The notes under the pieces are model-generated. The model did no database searches. It had not been told where the DNA came from and saw only the letters and a program-made list of their open reading frames with translations. Below are positions 22,623 to 32,559 of a stretch of DNA of 64,000 bases, one piece after another. The position numbers and the translations under genes were made by a program. The stretch comes from Verticillium longisporum (Eukaryota; Ascomycota; Sordariomycetes; Glomerellales; Plectosphaerellaceae). Within the stretch, counting starts at the first letter, position 1; the number at the start of each line of letters is the position of its first letter. Location of the stretch: contig JAETXT010000005.1 of NCBI GenBank assembly GCA_019188255.1, forward strand, positions 1,054,001 through 1,118,000, written 5' to 3'.

Positions 22623-23315
22623 ATGATCACCCCCGTCGTCCAATCCCCAGCATCCCCCGCCGACCTCCTCCACTACATCGTCTCCTACCAAACCTACCCC
22701 ACGACCCTCCTCATCTGTGCCTCCCGAGCCGACTTCCTCGCGAGCCTCCAGCAAGACATCCACGCCCAGCTGACAACGCCCGCCCTCGACACAGAGCCAG
22801 CACGCACCCTCCAACCCACGTCCGCGCCGCCGCTGCTCCAAGCCCCCCTCTACCAAGTCGCCGTCGCCAAACACATCCGCATCGCCTTCCTCCCCACCGT
22901 CGCCCACCTACGCGCCTACCTCGCCGCCTTTTCGCCGCACGACCCCGCCAAGGTCGCAGCCCCGCCGACGGCAGACGGCCCGCCGACGGCCCCCGGACGA
23001 AGACCGCCCCTGCTGCTCGTCTACGGCCTGCTCGCGCTGCACCGCGAGACGAGCGAGTGGAGCGCCCAGGGCATAGGCAGCACCGCGGCGGGCCTCGTCC
23101 AGAGCGCGCGTGGTGCCGCGTTCCGGGCTGTCGTCGTCGAGCCGCGGCGCGAGGGGCCTGGGGATGGCTTCGAGGCGTTGCTTGGGGAGCTGGCGCCTGC
23201 GTTGAGCGGTGGGTCGCGGCGGGACGAGGGGGGCTGGACGGGGCGGACGGTGGACGTTAGGAGGATCCTCGGGCGGTGGTTTCGGTTTCAGACGGGGCAG
23301 TGGCATGTCGAGTGA
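22623..23315 (+). CDS. Unknown protein, single exon, 230 residues
   Basis: An uninterrupted ORF with strong GC bias, convergent with NUF2. The protein starts MITPVVQSPASPADLLHYIV. It has alternating hydrophobic strands (TTLLICASRADFL, LLLVYGLLALHRE, FRAVVVEP) and ends with GRWFRFQTGQWHVE. The strand pattern is compatible with an alpha/beta Rossmann or RecA-like fold, but no Walker A motif is visible, so any ATPase link is speculative. Two Pro/Ala-rich insertions suggest flexible loops. Coding status is supported by frame length, codon-position GC pattern and intron-free continuity. I do not recognise the family. Confidence 0.65.
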   Translation: MITPVVQSPASPADLLHYIVSYQTYPTTLLICASRADFLASLQQDIHAQLTTPALDTEPARTLQPTSAPPLLQAPLYQVAVAKHIRIAFLPTVAHLRAYLAAFSPHDPAKVAAPPTADGPPTAPGRRPPLLLVYGLLALHRETSEWSAQGIGSTAAGLVQSARGAAFRAVVVEPRREGPGDGFEALLGELAPALSGGSRRDEGGWTGRTVDVRRILGRWFRFQTGQWHVE

Positions 23316-23487
23316 GAGAGAGCGAGAGAAGTGAAGCGGAAATAAAGGGTGAATGCCCATGATGAATTCATGACAGATGTAGAAACACGCAATTGTAGCC
23401 CTAAACGCCGCCCATGGTATCTCGCCGTTCGTATCCTTCGTAACCTTCCTGACGTCTGTCCCCAACACTTGCAGATGCCTCCAGATC

Positions 23488-24873
23488 CTAGATCGACTGC
23501 TCCATCTCGGTCATGTACAGCTTAATGTGCGCCTCCATCTTGAGGTACTCGTCATAGGCCGTGTGGACCTCGTTCTCCATATTCTCCTTGAGGTCGAGCA
23601 TCTTCTTCTCCGTCTGCTCGATGCGCACGCGGCGGCGCTCCATGTCCTTGCCCTTCTCGGTGCGCTCCTCGGTGAGGCGGCGGTGCACGGCGCGCAGGGC
23701 CTCCATGCGCTCCTTGGCCTCGTGGGCCTTGGCGGCGCTCTGCTCGCGCAGGCGGTCGGTGCGCTCGTGCCACTTGAGGTGCTGGCGCCGCAGCAGGGCC
23801 TCGGTGCGCTCGACCTCGCGCACGTTGTTGCCGCGCTCCGACAGGGCGTCGCGCTGGCGGGCGTTGCGCAGGTTCTCGTCGTCCTCCTTGGCCAGCTCGG
23901 CGGCGCACTCGTCGAGCACCTTGACGCACGAGGCCACGTCGGTCGACACGACGGCGAACGAGTCGGCCGACGTCTACAGCGCGCGCGTCCGCCGTTCGAG
24001 GGCGTCCATTTGCGCGCGGTCGTGCGCCAGCGTGTTGCTGAGCCCCGTCAGCGTCGCCTGCAGCGCCGTCGGGCTCTGCGACGCGTACGGCCGCAGCTTG
24101 GCGCTCTCCTGCCGCGTCGCCAGCTTGGCCGCCGTGCGGTCCTCGAGCTGCGCCGCGAGCGCCGTCTTGCGCAGCCGCGCCTCCTCGAGCCGCGCCGCCA
24201 CGCGCTCCTGGTTGCGCCGCAGCTCGAGCAGCGTCTTCTTGAGCTCCTCGTTGCGCAGCGTCTTCTCGCGCATCTGCGCCTCGCGCGCCCGCCGCGTGCG
24301 CTTCATCTCCTCGAGCCGCGCCTCCATAGCGTGGTTCTCGCCGTAGAGGCTCTCGATGCGCGCCTTGGTCGTCTCGGCCTTGTTGAAGTGCTCGTCAATC
24401 ACCGTCGTCTGGCTCTCGCGGAACCGCACAAAGTTGATGAGGTAGCTGAAGATCTTGACGAGCCGGTCGTAGCTCGGCTTGTAGAGGTCGTTGAAGCTAA
24501 AGTCGGCCACGCCGCACTCGAGCAGCAGCCGCCGCAGTGACACGTAGAACCCCATGAGGTTGCGCGTGTCGGGCGGCACCACGTCGCTGTACTCGCCGCA
24601 CACGTCCTCGGCCGCCGCGCGCATCGCCGGCTCCACCGTCTCGCGCGTCGCGTTGAGCAGCAGCTCGGCGAACCACTCAAAGATCATCTGCACCTGCAGC
24701 GGGTTGGGCTTCTGGAGGTCGGCCACGGAGAAGGGGATGCCGATGTCCGTTATGCAGCCGACAATCTCCTTGTCAGGGAGGCGCATGAACGCGTCGGCTT
24801 CATCCTCCTTCTTGCGCGCGCGGTTCTGCGTCTGGTGGTTGGGGATGATGCTCATCCGGGGGTTGTAGGCCAT
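23488..24873 (-). CDS. NUF2: Kinetochore protein NUF2, interrupted by an in-frame TAG
   Basis: The frame is open for 299 codons (24873-23977), meets TAG at 23976-23974, and continues open in the same frame for 161 codons to a natural stop at 23488. The whole length of 461 positions is normal for fungal Nuf2. Residues about 25-170 form the calponin-homology head ([40 protein letters not shown]). The rest is Ala/Glu/Arg-rich coiled coil that would pair with Ndc80 and meet Spc24/Spc25. Nuf2 is essential for chromosome attachment, so the stop is unexpected. No plausible intron removes it: the only nearby GT would require a weak AAG acceptor and would delete conserved coiled coil. Sequencing error, recent mutation, readthrough or RNA editing remain possible. 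Confidence 0.9.
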
Positions 24874-25488
24874 GATGGCGGTCTCGATGGTGGTGATGAT
24901 GTCGGATGCAAATGTCGTCGAGGGGTTGTGGCAAATGGTCGAGATTGTTGATGGCTGGAGCTGATGTTTCGCGTGGGATGGAGAGAGACATGCCCACTAC
25001 AATAAACAAATCGGGTGTTGCTGCGTCAACTGCTGACTCAGCGGTGCCTCTCTACCCTCTACCCAGCGAGGCAGTGGTCTCCACCCTGTTCTTATCATAT
25101 TGAGAGATCAGGACATATGAACATGAAAATAAAAGTCGATTAAATCATCTTCCTTCTCCTTTCTTTTTTTTTCTTCTTTATCTTATCCTTTTTCTTATAA
25201 ACATTTTTCCAAAACAATTCGAGCATAAACGATTATAACAGCACTCGATGCCAGTCACCAACAACCCGCGTTGCCACATGAAAAGTTGCCAACGAAATCG
25301 CTGAAATGATCAACAAACAACCTATCAAGTAGACTTTGCTTCCGAATCGCGCCAAAGAAACTTGGAAAGGAAAACTATAGAGAAAAAAACCTAATGGGAG
25401 GAGCCCCAAGTTCTCCTTGACTGCGGCAGGTCTATCCACATAAGCTCAGTGATCCTGAACAACAGCGGGTGCCCTCCAGTACGCCTCG
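24874..25488. other. Intergenic region with pyrimidine-rich tract
   Basis: NUF2 promoter at the left. A T/C-rich tract around 25150-25200 precedes the 3' end of the next gene. No gene is seen. Confidence 0.6.
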
Positions 25489-26604
25489 CTAAAGCCGCGG
25501 GCGCCGTCTCCCGAGGCGCACGCTGCTTCGGTAGTAGTGGCAGTCTGCGTGGTGATCATCATATCCTCTCTCAGGCCGTCGACTATCGGTTCGAGATCTT
25601 CTTGATCCAGAGCGTTCTACGGAGCGGTGCCTGACTGTGAGCAGTTCAAACTCTTCTCCATGGCCATCGTATTCATCGCATGCTTCTGAAAAACTCGCAA
25701 TGTCTTCCTGGCGATGGCGGCGGCTTCGTCGTCCACTGGAACTCTCGCGCAGGCGGCTTGTTGGTACTGGCGAGGTGCTGCATCTGACTGTCTGCTGCTC
25801 GGGCAGGAACTGTGAGACAAGGGGAGTTCCCGAGACGCTGATAAGCCGGATCAGGTCTGTAAGATCCTTCATTTGAACAACATCAACCTGGCCTGCCTCG
25901 TTCGGAATGGCGACGCCTCGCGCTTCACCGTGGCCAGAGAGGTGTTGGGTCTGCCGCTTGTGCTCTTGAGGCTCTGTTCGCTGATCGGCCGTCTTGTCAG
26001 CTCCGAAACCCCTCTGGGCGTCGGAGAGCTTTCGGCCGCCTGGATCGGACGAGACGAAGATGACCTTGTCGTCACTGTGCAAATGCTGCAACCGCATCTT
26101 GACAAAGTTCAGGGCCATTGTCGGGTGTGACCCCAGAACCAGTGCCTGCAACTCGTCACAGAGGGCTTCGTGGTTTATTTTCATGTCCAAGGCAAACATG
26201 TTGATATCGTGCAGGGTCTTCTTGGCTCTGACTTTGCTGTCCTTGTTCCTCGCGCCAGCAAGCAGGATGCCCGTGGCCACGCCAATGTAGAAGTAGATCG
26301 GCACCGTATTATCTGGCGACATGACTGCGCAAATGCTGACCCGGATGCGACGCAGATCGGCGACCGCCCGGTCTGAGCTGAGCTTGCTGTTCTCTTGGAC
26401 CCTGACCCCAAAGCCGAGGGACACAAGATCATCGTTGATGTCTTCGATGAGATTGGCACAAGCCTGTCTCAGCCGGTGGGGTGGTGTGGCGGTGTCATGG
26501 AGGGCCTCTTGATAGGCGCCAAACCTGTGGCCAAGATCCAAGATGAGGCCGTGTTGGCTGTCATCATAGGGCGTGAGAGACCGGAAAACCTCAGCCCGGG
26601 TCAT
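25489..26604 (-). CDS. Unknown protein, 371 residues
   Basis: Single open frame from ATG at 26604. The N-terminal two thirds look globular and mostly helical (LRQACANLIEDINDDLVSLG, a hydrophobic YFYIGVATGILLAGA stretch, KKTLHDINMFALDMKINHEALCDELQALVLG). The C-terminal about 100 residues are low complexity, rich in Arg, Ser, Asp and His with RRSRR-type clusters. It may be a membrane-associated or nucleic-acid-binding accessory protein, but I recognise no family. It marks the transition from conserved genes on the left to accessory genes on the right. Confidence 0.6.
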   Translation of the reverse strand: MTRAEVFRSLTPYDDSQHGLILDLGHRFGAYQEALHDTATPPHRLRQACANLIEDINDDLVSLGFGVRVQENSKLSSDRAVADLRRIRVSICAVMSPDNTVPIYFYIGVATGILLAGARNKDSKVRAKKTLHDINMFALDMKINHEALCDELQALVLGSHPTMALNFVKMRLQHLHSDDKVIFVSSDPGGRKLSDAQRGFGADKTADQRTEPQEHKRQTQHLSGHGEARGVAIPNEAGQVDVVQMKDLTDLIRLISVSGTPLVSQFLPEQQTVRCSTSPVPTSRLRESSSGRRSRRHRQEDIASFSEACDEYDGHGEEFELLTVRHRSVERSGSRRSRTDSRRPERGYDDHHADCHYYRSSVRLGRRRPRL

Positions 26605-27877
26605 GGTGTGGAAACGATGAGTGAGAGGTAGAAATTGCAGTCACTGGTAGCTATGGAAAGCGATGAATCTGGTGCATGTAGAGTATGAGAGAGAGGAGCG
26701 TTGATGGACAGATCGATCATTGCTTTGCGTATTTCGTGCAGTGTCGTCCTACTTATGTCAAGCCAAGCGCGTACTTCGCATTGAGAGCGCCCTGCCAATT
26801 ATTCCTAATCCACCTGGATGAAGTCCTTGATCGAGCATGCTGGAGTTGATCCTCGGGCCTTGCAGCATCGTTCGTGTGTCACGGCGAAGGAGCACCGAGG
26901 CAGTCGGCCCAAAAGAGGCAGACAAGGTGGCAATGCAAAGAACTTGTGTGCATTCAAAGGCGTTGACATCGCTCGCCCAATCGTGTCCCATCATGAGATG
27001 ACTTGGTCACAAATTTCTTCCAATATAGATTGGACATCGCAAATCTTTGGTTGAAGGAATCTCACGTCCACTAAGGTACCTATTTCACAAGGCTGCGTCG
27101 CCCTGTGTGGTTCGCTGTGACGGATGTGATCACATGTCGTGTGACATCCTTTCCCTGGCCCAACCTGCATTTATTCTCCTCTGCTTTCTTGAGTTGGACA
27201 TGTTCCAGACCTGTTCATTCGAGAACCCTTGCCCACAGCCTCGGTGTGGACTTGTTGGGCCACCAATCATCCCCCCCGCACTAAAGTGCATCTTACACCA
27301 TGCAGTGAAGGTGTCTTAGGCTTCAGTGTCAAAGAAAACAGGCAATAATGCCAAGGCGGCCTCCTTTCGTCGGGCGAGGGTCGAAAGTGCAAGTTTGATG
27401 TGCGTCCACCTGTCACAGCTGCTGGCCGGGTACTGACCGACTCCCCTTTCACCACTTTAGGTGAATGATGACCTCGAATCCAGAGAGAGATGAGTATTGA
27501 GACTCCCCAGGACTGTCAGACCACCCCTCCCTACCGGCAAAAATAGCTGAAGAAACAGACTGCGCCTCATTCCTCGACGCCGAGTCTGGTGGTGGCGATG
27601 GCGATGGCGATGTCACCTTGCCGATCATGGCAAAAGATTTGGCTGCCCTCTCAAGCTTAAGTGATAAATAAGGTGTTCAATAGAAAAACCCCCGGAGGCG
27701 GGGATGCACGAGCAGAACCAAATTCAGCTGAGCCTTTAAGAGGACCACCTTTACAGAGTACTTATAAAGGGAACTATCTTCCGCAGCTTGAAATTCCCGT
27801 GAGCACCTTCTGTGCCTATAGTCCAGACATCTCTGACCCAACCGTGCCTTCAGATTGCCGCACCGCACAGAGCAGAG
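26605..27877. other. Intergenic region, no convincing gene
   Basis: About 1.3 kb with a short GATGGC repeat near 27594-27612 and scattered short ORFs. It contains the divergent promoters of the flanking genes. Confidence 0.55.
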
Positions 27878-29399
27878 ATGGAGGGTTTCGTCAGCACAGT
27901 TCCGCAGAGCAGCATGCCTGCCTTGAGCTGGGATGACTTGCGCGTGACAATTACGGAGCTCTACCTTGATCAAGGCTTGACACTGCCGAGGCTGATGGAG
28001 CGTATGCGTCTGGAGTATGGACTTCATGCGAGGTATGTCTACCTCCGCGACCAATCATGATGGAACTTACTTGCTGACCATGTGTACTAGTACAAAAATG
28101 TACAAATCGCGATTTACGCAATGGGGTGTTAGAAAAAACATGACGATACCGCGTGTTCTTGATGCATTGCAACACGAGCACGCTCTGAGGCCTTCATCTC
28201 GCCCCGAGAGCCAGCTGGACTATCAGAAGAAGAGGAGGCGATACTTGCAGAGGTTACCCAAAAGCAGAAGGGAACTTCTTGCTGGTCGTGTTCTGCAGCC
28301 CCTGGATACGACAATGGCACCCTACAGAGACACGATCGAACTCGCATCCCATGTCATGCCAAGTCCGCCTGCCGACGTCCTTCTACCAGACTACTATATG
28401 CACCTCCTCCAATCATACGTGAGAGGTTCATGCGAGCCCGGTCACTGGCAACGAGATGAGGGAGACGGACTCAAGAATGAGACTATTGTGCCGGGTTGGT
28501 GCAGTTCCGTCATGTCCGCTGCCTGGGTCCTGCAGGAAGGGAAGAACGCCGAGGCTCATCGTTTCCTCCACATCTTCATCGCTCAAAGTTCACGACAACT
28601 TGCACGCCAGGATCCGCTATTGTTTCCCTTCTTGTACACATCCGTGTTGTATTTTGCTCGCGGCCATCCCGAGTATTCCCAATGGCTTATACAAGCCTTA
28701 TGTTGCGTCTCTGAACGACTCCCTTGGGCCATCTCATCCCATCCCCTCCGCCGCATGCTGTTGCTCATGCGCCATTTGAGCCCACAAGACATCGTCAGGC
28801 ATGCGAGCCGAATGCTTCTTGCATACATCAACCTCATACACAAGACCCTCGGTGCCGCGTTTCCCATCGTCCAGGACATGCTGTCGGACGCCATGGACCG
28901 GCTCCTCTGTTATGACCTAGTTAGTCCTACTGAAGTTGTCACCATGGGTCAGTGTATGGTTCTTGCGGCTGAGGCACAGGGTCATACACAATGCAAGGAC
29001 CATGCAAACCTGAAGAAGGCGCTGGCTGCTGCCTACGTCAAGCTGGGAGATCTCCGCTCAGGACGTCTCATGGCAACGGAGGTGCTTGCGATGCATGATG
29101 GCGATCTAGACCACAAGGAAATGCTGCCAGCCGTCCACATGCTTATCTCTAGGATCGACGAGGCCGAGGGCCTAGTGGAACTTGCCAGGGAGTCGGCTTT
29201 GCGAGCTATACTGGCCAGCATCAAAACTTTTGGAAGATGGTCGGACTGGACGGTGAATTCCTTGATACATTATCGCAGGATCCTCGAGAGAGCCGGGAGA
29301 ATAGACGATGCGCGGAAAGTGGAGGATGATCGCGACCTTGCCATTCGTCAATTACAGCAGAAGTTGGAGAACTTCAACATCTCTGACGAACCTACTTGA
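27878..29399 (+). CDS. Clr5-domain protein with helical C-terminal region
   Basis: Two exons (27878-28032, 28091-29399) give 487 residues. The Clr5 domain lies at residues about 15-70: LSWDDLRVTITELYLDQG, TLPRLMERMRLEYG, then after the splice STKMYKSRFTQWGVRKN. The intron falls inside the domain and restores its consensus, so the join is secure. The rest is mostly alpha-helical with TPR-like pairs (AAYVKLGDLRSGRLMATEVL and the final YRRILERAGRIDDARKVEDD). Proteins of this class are common in ascomycetes and are thought to act in transcription or chromatin; the role here is unknown. The gene sits at the left border of the biosynthetic cluster and could belong to it or simply flank it. Confidence 0.82.
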
Positions 29400-30081
29400 A
29401 CTTAGCTTAGTTAGAAAAGGGGACAATCGCCGCCGAATCAATAGCTCAGTCGCATGAAGCACGATACCAACATTAAAAATGCCAACCGGCGACAGAGCAC
29501 AACCAGCTCAACGACCAGCCCAAGCAATGTGCCACAGAGAAACTCATTGTCAAGCGACCCTGCGGAGCCGCCATGCAGGGGGTCCGTCAGGGGCTAGGGG
29601 CTATGAGAAACGTATACATATAGGCTGCGGAGGGCACTCCAAGCTGCGGAAGGCCAGAATTCAGATGTGTTCCAACCCCCTACTATATTCCATCACCTGT
29701 GGAATACGTGCGGAAGACCTCTTCCCTCTGTTCTAAACCACGCTCCGACACTTCCTATCCACGTCTGGCCCCATCCATCCGTATGCAACGTAGGGTGAAA
29801 CGACTCAAGATAGACAGTCGCCATGAAAACAGTTTAACGATTTGTAAAACTCAAAGCATTCTTTTCTTCGTCATGACGGCTTTTGGCGCACTTGCTAAGT
29901 CCGTCCTGGTGGCACATTACACGTTTTTCTTCACTCTGCTCTACTTCTCTACATCTTGCCTGCACTCACTGTCAAGTGTCGATCGTATACTTGAATCCCC
30001 AAGGACGGACAGAAAAGATCGAAGATATCCGAAGCAGTTCGCTGGTGACCTTCAACACTACCAGACGACCAGCATGGTGCC
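29400..30081. other. 3' intergenic stretch between convergent genes
   Basis: The 3' flanks of the Clr5 gene and the MFS gene. No gene is seen. Confidence 0.6.
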
Positions 30082-31838
30082 CTATTTCTCCCCCGGCTTC
30101 GATGCCTCCTCGTCTTTCTCCTTTTGCTCCTCCTTGATGCCAAACTGCGTCTGCAGCGATGCTCTCAGCGCAACGTCCTTCTCAAAGAACGAAAACACAA
30201 CAGCCAAGCCCATGATGCCCGCCGCCACGGCCCACGAGATACGTAGGGCGTCCGTATAAACCTCGCGAATCTCGTCCTGCGCCTCGACGGGGAACGACTT
30301 GATAAAGTCGCGCGCGGCATACGAATAGGCATTGCCGCCGCCGAGAGCGGCGCGCACAGCGGGGTCAGAAATCTTCCACAGGTTCCGCGAGAAGATGTTG
30401 TTGAACGTCGTCGCCGGGATCGTCACGCCCCAGATGGCGCCGTAGCTGCGAACGTACGCCCAGGTCGACGTCGGCGATGCGATGACCTCGTCTGTGAGGC
30501 ACGCATGCACGGCTGGCAGAAACGACGTCGTCAGAAGTCCGATGCCGAACGACGGGATCATCTGGAGGCAGACCCATGCCGCCGTGCTCGAGTCTCGGTT
30601 CAGGGCTGCGAAGCTGCCGAGGCCGGCGGCCATGAAGATGCTGCCGACGACGTGCAGGAGCTTGTATCTACCTGTGCGACTGAGGTATTGGCCGGCAATC
30701 AGTGCCGGTGGGATCATGGCGCAGACGGTGGGCAGGATCTGTACTCCTGAGCGGCTCGGTGAAACGAGCTGCACGGCCTGGAAGTAGACGGGCAGGAAAT
30801 ACAGTGTCCATAGTGTCATGAGGGCATGGAGGAAAGTGATGAGGAAAGCGATGGAGGACGTGCGATTGCCGAAAAGGTGAGGGGGATCGTCGGATGGCTA
30901 CAGAATCTCGAAGCTTCGTACGAATGGAAAGCAACCATGCCGGCGAGACCGATGATCAGTGGCGCCAGCACGCGGCCGTCAGTCCAGGCGTATTCGGTAC
31001 CGGCATAGGTGAGGGCATACAGGATGGCTGTCGTAGAGCCGAGAACCATGATGTTGCCGATGTAGTCAATGGTCTTGACGCGCTCTTTGAAGGGAGCGTG
31101 AACATAGTTGACGCGAAGGAAGGCGTACAACATCAAAAGCGACACGCCACCGATTGGCACGCTGATCCAGAAGACCCAACGCCACGAAGTGTGCTGGACG
31201 ATGCTGCCACCGATGAACGGCCCCGTGAAGAGGCCGACGGCGAAAACAAGATTGACGAGGCCGATGAACTTGCCACGCTCACGCAGGGGAATGAGATCAC
31301 AAATGATCAAATCGATGAGCATGTTGAGACCGCCACTGCCGAGACCTTGGATAGCACGGCCTACAATGAGCGTCTCCGCGTTATTGGCGCCACCGCAGAT
31401 GCCGCTGCCAACTGTGAAGATGGCAACGCTGATGATGGTAGGCCACCGGCGGCCCCAGGCGTCGGCGAGCTGCCCAATGACGGGCAGAAATGCGGTGCTT
31501 GTGAGGAGAAAAGAGTTGATGATCCAGGCGTAGCTATTGCCGACGTCGAGCTCGTGCACAATTGTAGGCATGGCTGTGGAGAGAACAGTCACCTCGATGG
31601 CTGAGAGCAGCGTAGTGAACATGATGGCTGGGAATATGGCCCAGAACCGCCATGACTTGCCCTTGGCAAAGTCTTCTTCTTCATTCTTATCTTCGGTCGG
31701 CTGCTGAACGCCATCTCCAGAGATGGACGAGTTTTGTTTGTCGCCTGAATTCGACTGGTCGGACTCGAAGGCGTCTCGAGAAGCCACCGTGATATCGGGA
31801 GCATTGCCCTCGGTGTCGCCTTTGGTTTTGGTAGCCAT
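30082..31838 (-). CDS. MFS drug:H+ antiporter (DHA14 type), frameshifted
   Basis: Two overlapping frames together make one transporter of about 585 residues. The N-terminal frame (31838 to about 30886) carries a hydrophilic lead of about 65 residues, then LSAIEVTVLSTAMPTIV and a motif A segment GQLADAWGRRWP, typical of 14-helix exporters. The C-terminal frame (about 30885 to 30082) has LYFLPVYFQAVQ and further helices. The switch is at a run of five G (plus strand, 30881-30885), where one base too few breaks the frame in the middle of a conserved segment; no intron explains it. The exporter would be expected to remove the cluster product. It is divergent from the Zn2Cys6 gene at 32560. Confidence 0.85.
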
Positions 31839-32559
31839 ATCTTAACAAAGGCGGTGGATGTGCGGAAAATCAGAAGGAAGGGGAGGGAAAGGGATATGGC
31901 AAGATTGTCTAGCACAACTGTACCACGAATAAGATCAGTGAATTCGGGGTGGACGGCTGAGGCTCTTCAACAAAATCGTGCGCCCCTTAAGACTGAGCAG
32001 TCACAAAGGCGGCACAAGCACCGAAAGTGAGAGGACAGTTGCTCCATCAATCTTCCATCGGCCGAAATCAGCGGAAACTTCAAATCGCCGAGTCCCATAG
32101 CAGATCTTCCATGTTGGAAGCGCCCCCGAAGTTGTGATTCCCATAGTTCGGCGAAACGAGACCCTGTGTGCTTTCATGTACGTTCGGCGTTTTGACCTGG
32201 CCCCCACGTTCGGCGTTTTTGTCCTCTCCAGGCGACAGGAGCAACGGTATGCGCCCATCCGCCCGGCTGAATGTGTTTACATGACGAAACCTCCTTTGTT
32301 GGTAGTTCGTCTCGCACAGACTACTCCCTATAGGTAACTGTACCCAGGTTGGTAGGTAAACAGCTGACGGCTGACGGCGCTTGCTCATTGGTATGCTGAT
32401 GCTTTTGACTGTGCCTCTCTGCCTCTGAAGACCCCAATTTGCCTGATCCCCCTCACCTTGACATCTGCTCACGCTATACCTCGAACCTTTTCACCCGCAC
32501 GCGCAGTGATAGCCGCATGATTTTCCAACCCTCAGCATCTCCCTACCGTGTTCGTCATC
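31839..32559. promoter_or_regulatory. Divergent promoter of MFS exporter and Zn2Cys6 regulator
   Basis: Contains three copies of TTCGGCG (32147-32153, 32183-32189, 32209-32215). The last two lie within a 14-bp direct repeat ACGTTCGGCGTTTT at 32180-32193 and 32206-32219, 26 bp apart. Repeated CGG-bearing words fit control by a Zn2Cys6 protein; binding itself is inferred. Confidence 0.5.

Noticed and set aside
23910..23976. An intron removing the NUF2 TAG
   Set aside because: The only GT nearby would need an AAG acceptor and would remove about 20 conserved coiled-coil residues.
30816..31838. Two separate genes instead of one MFS transporter
   Set aside because: The two frames meet within one conserved segment, and together have the length and helix order of a single DHA14 transporter.
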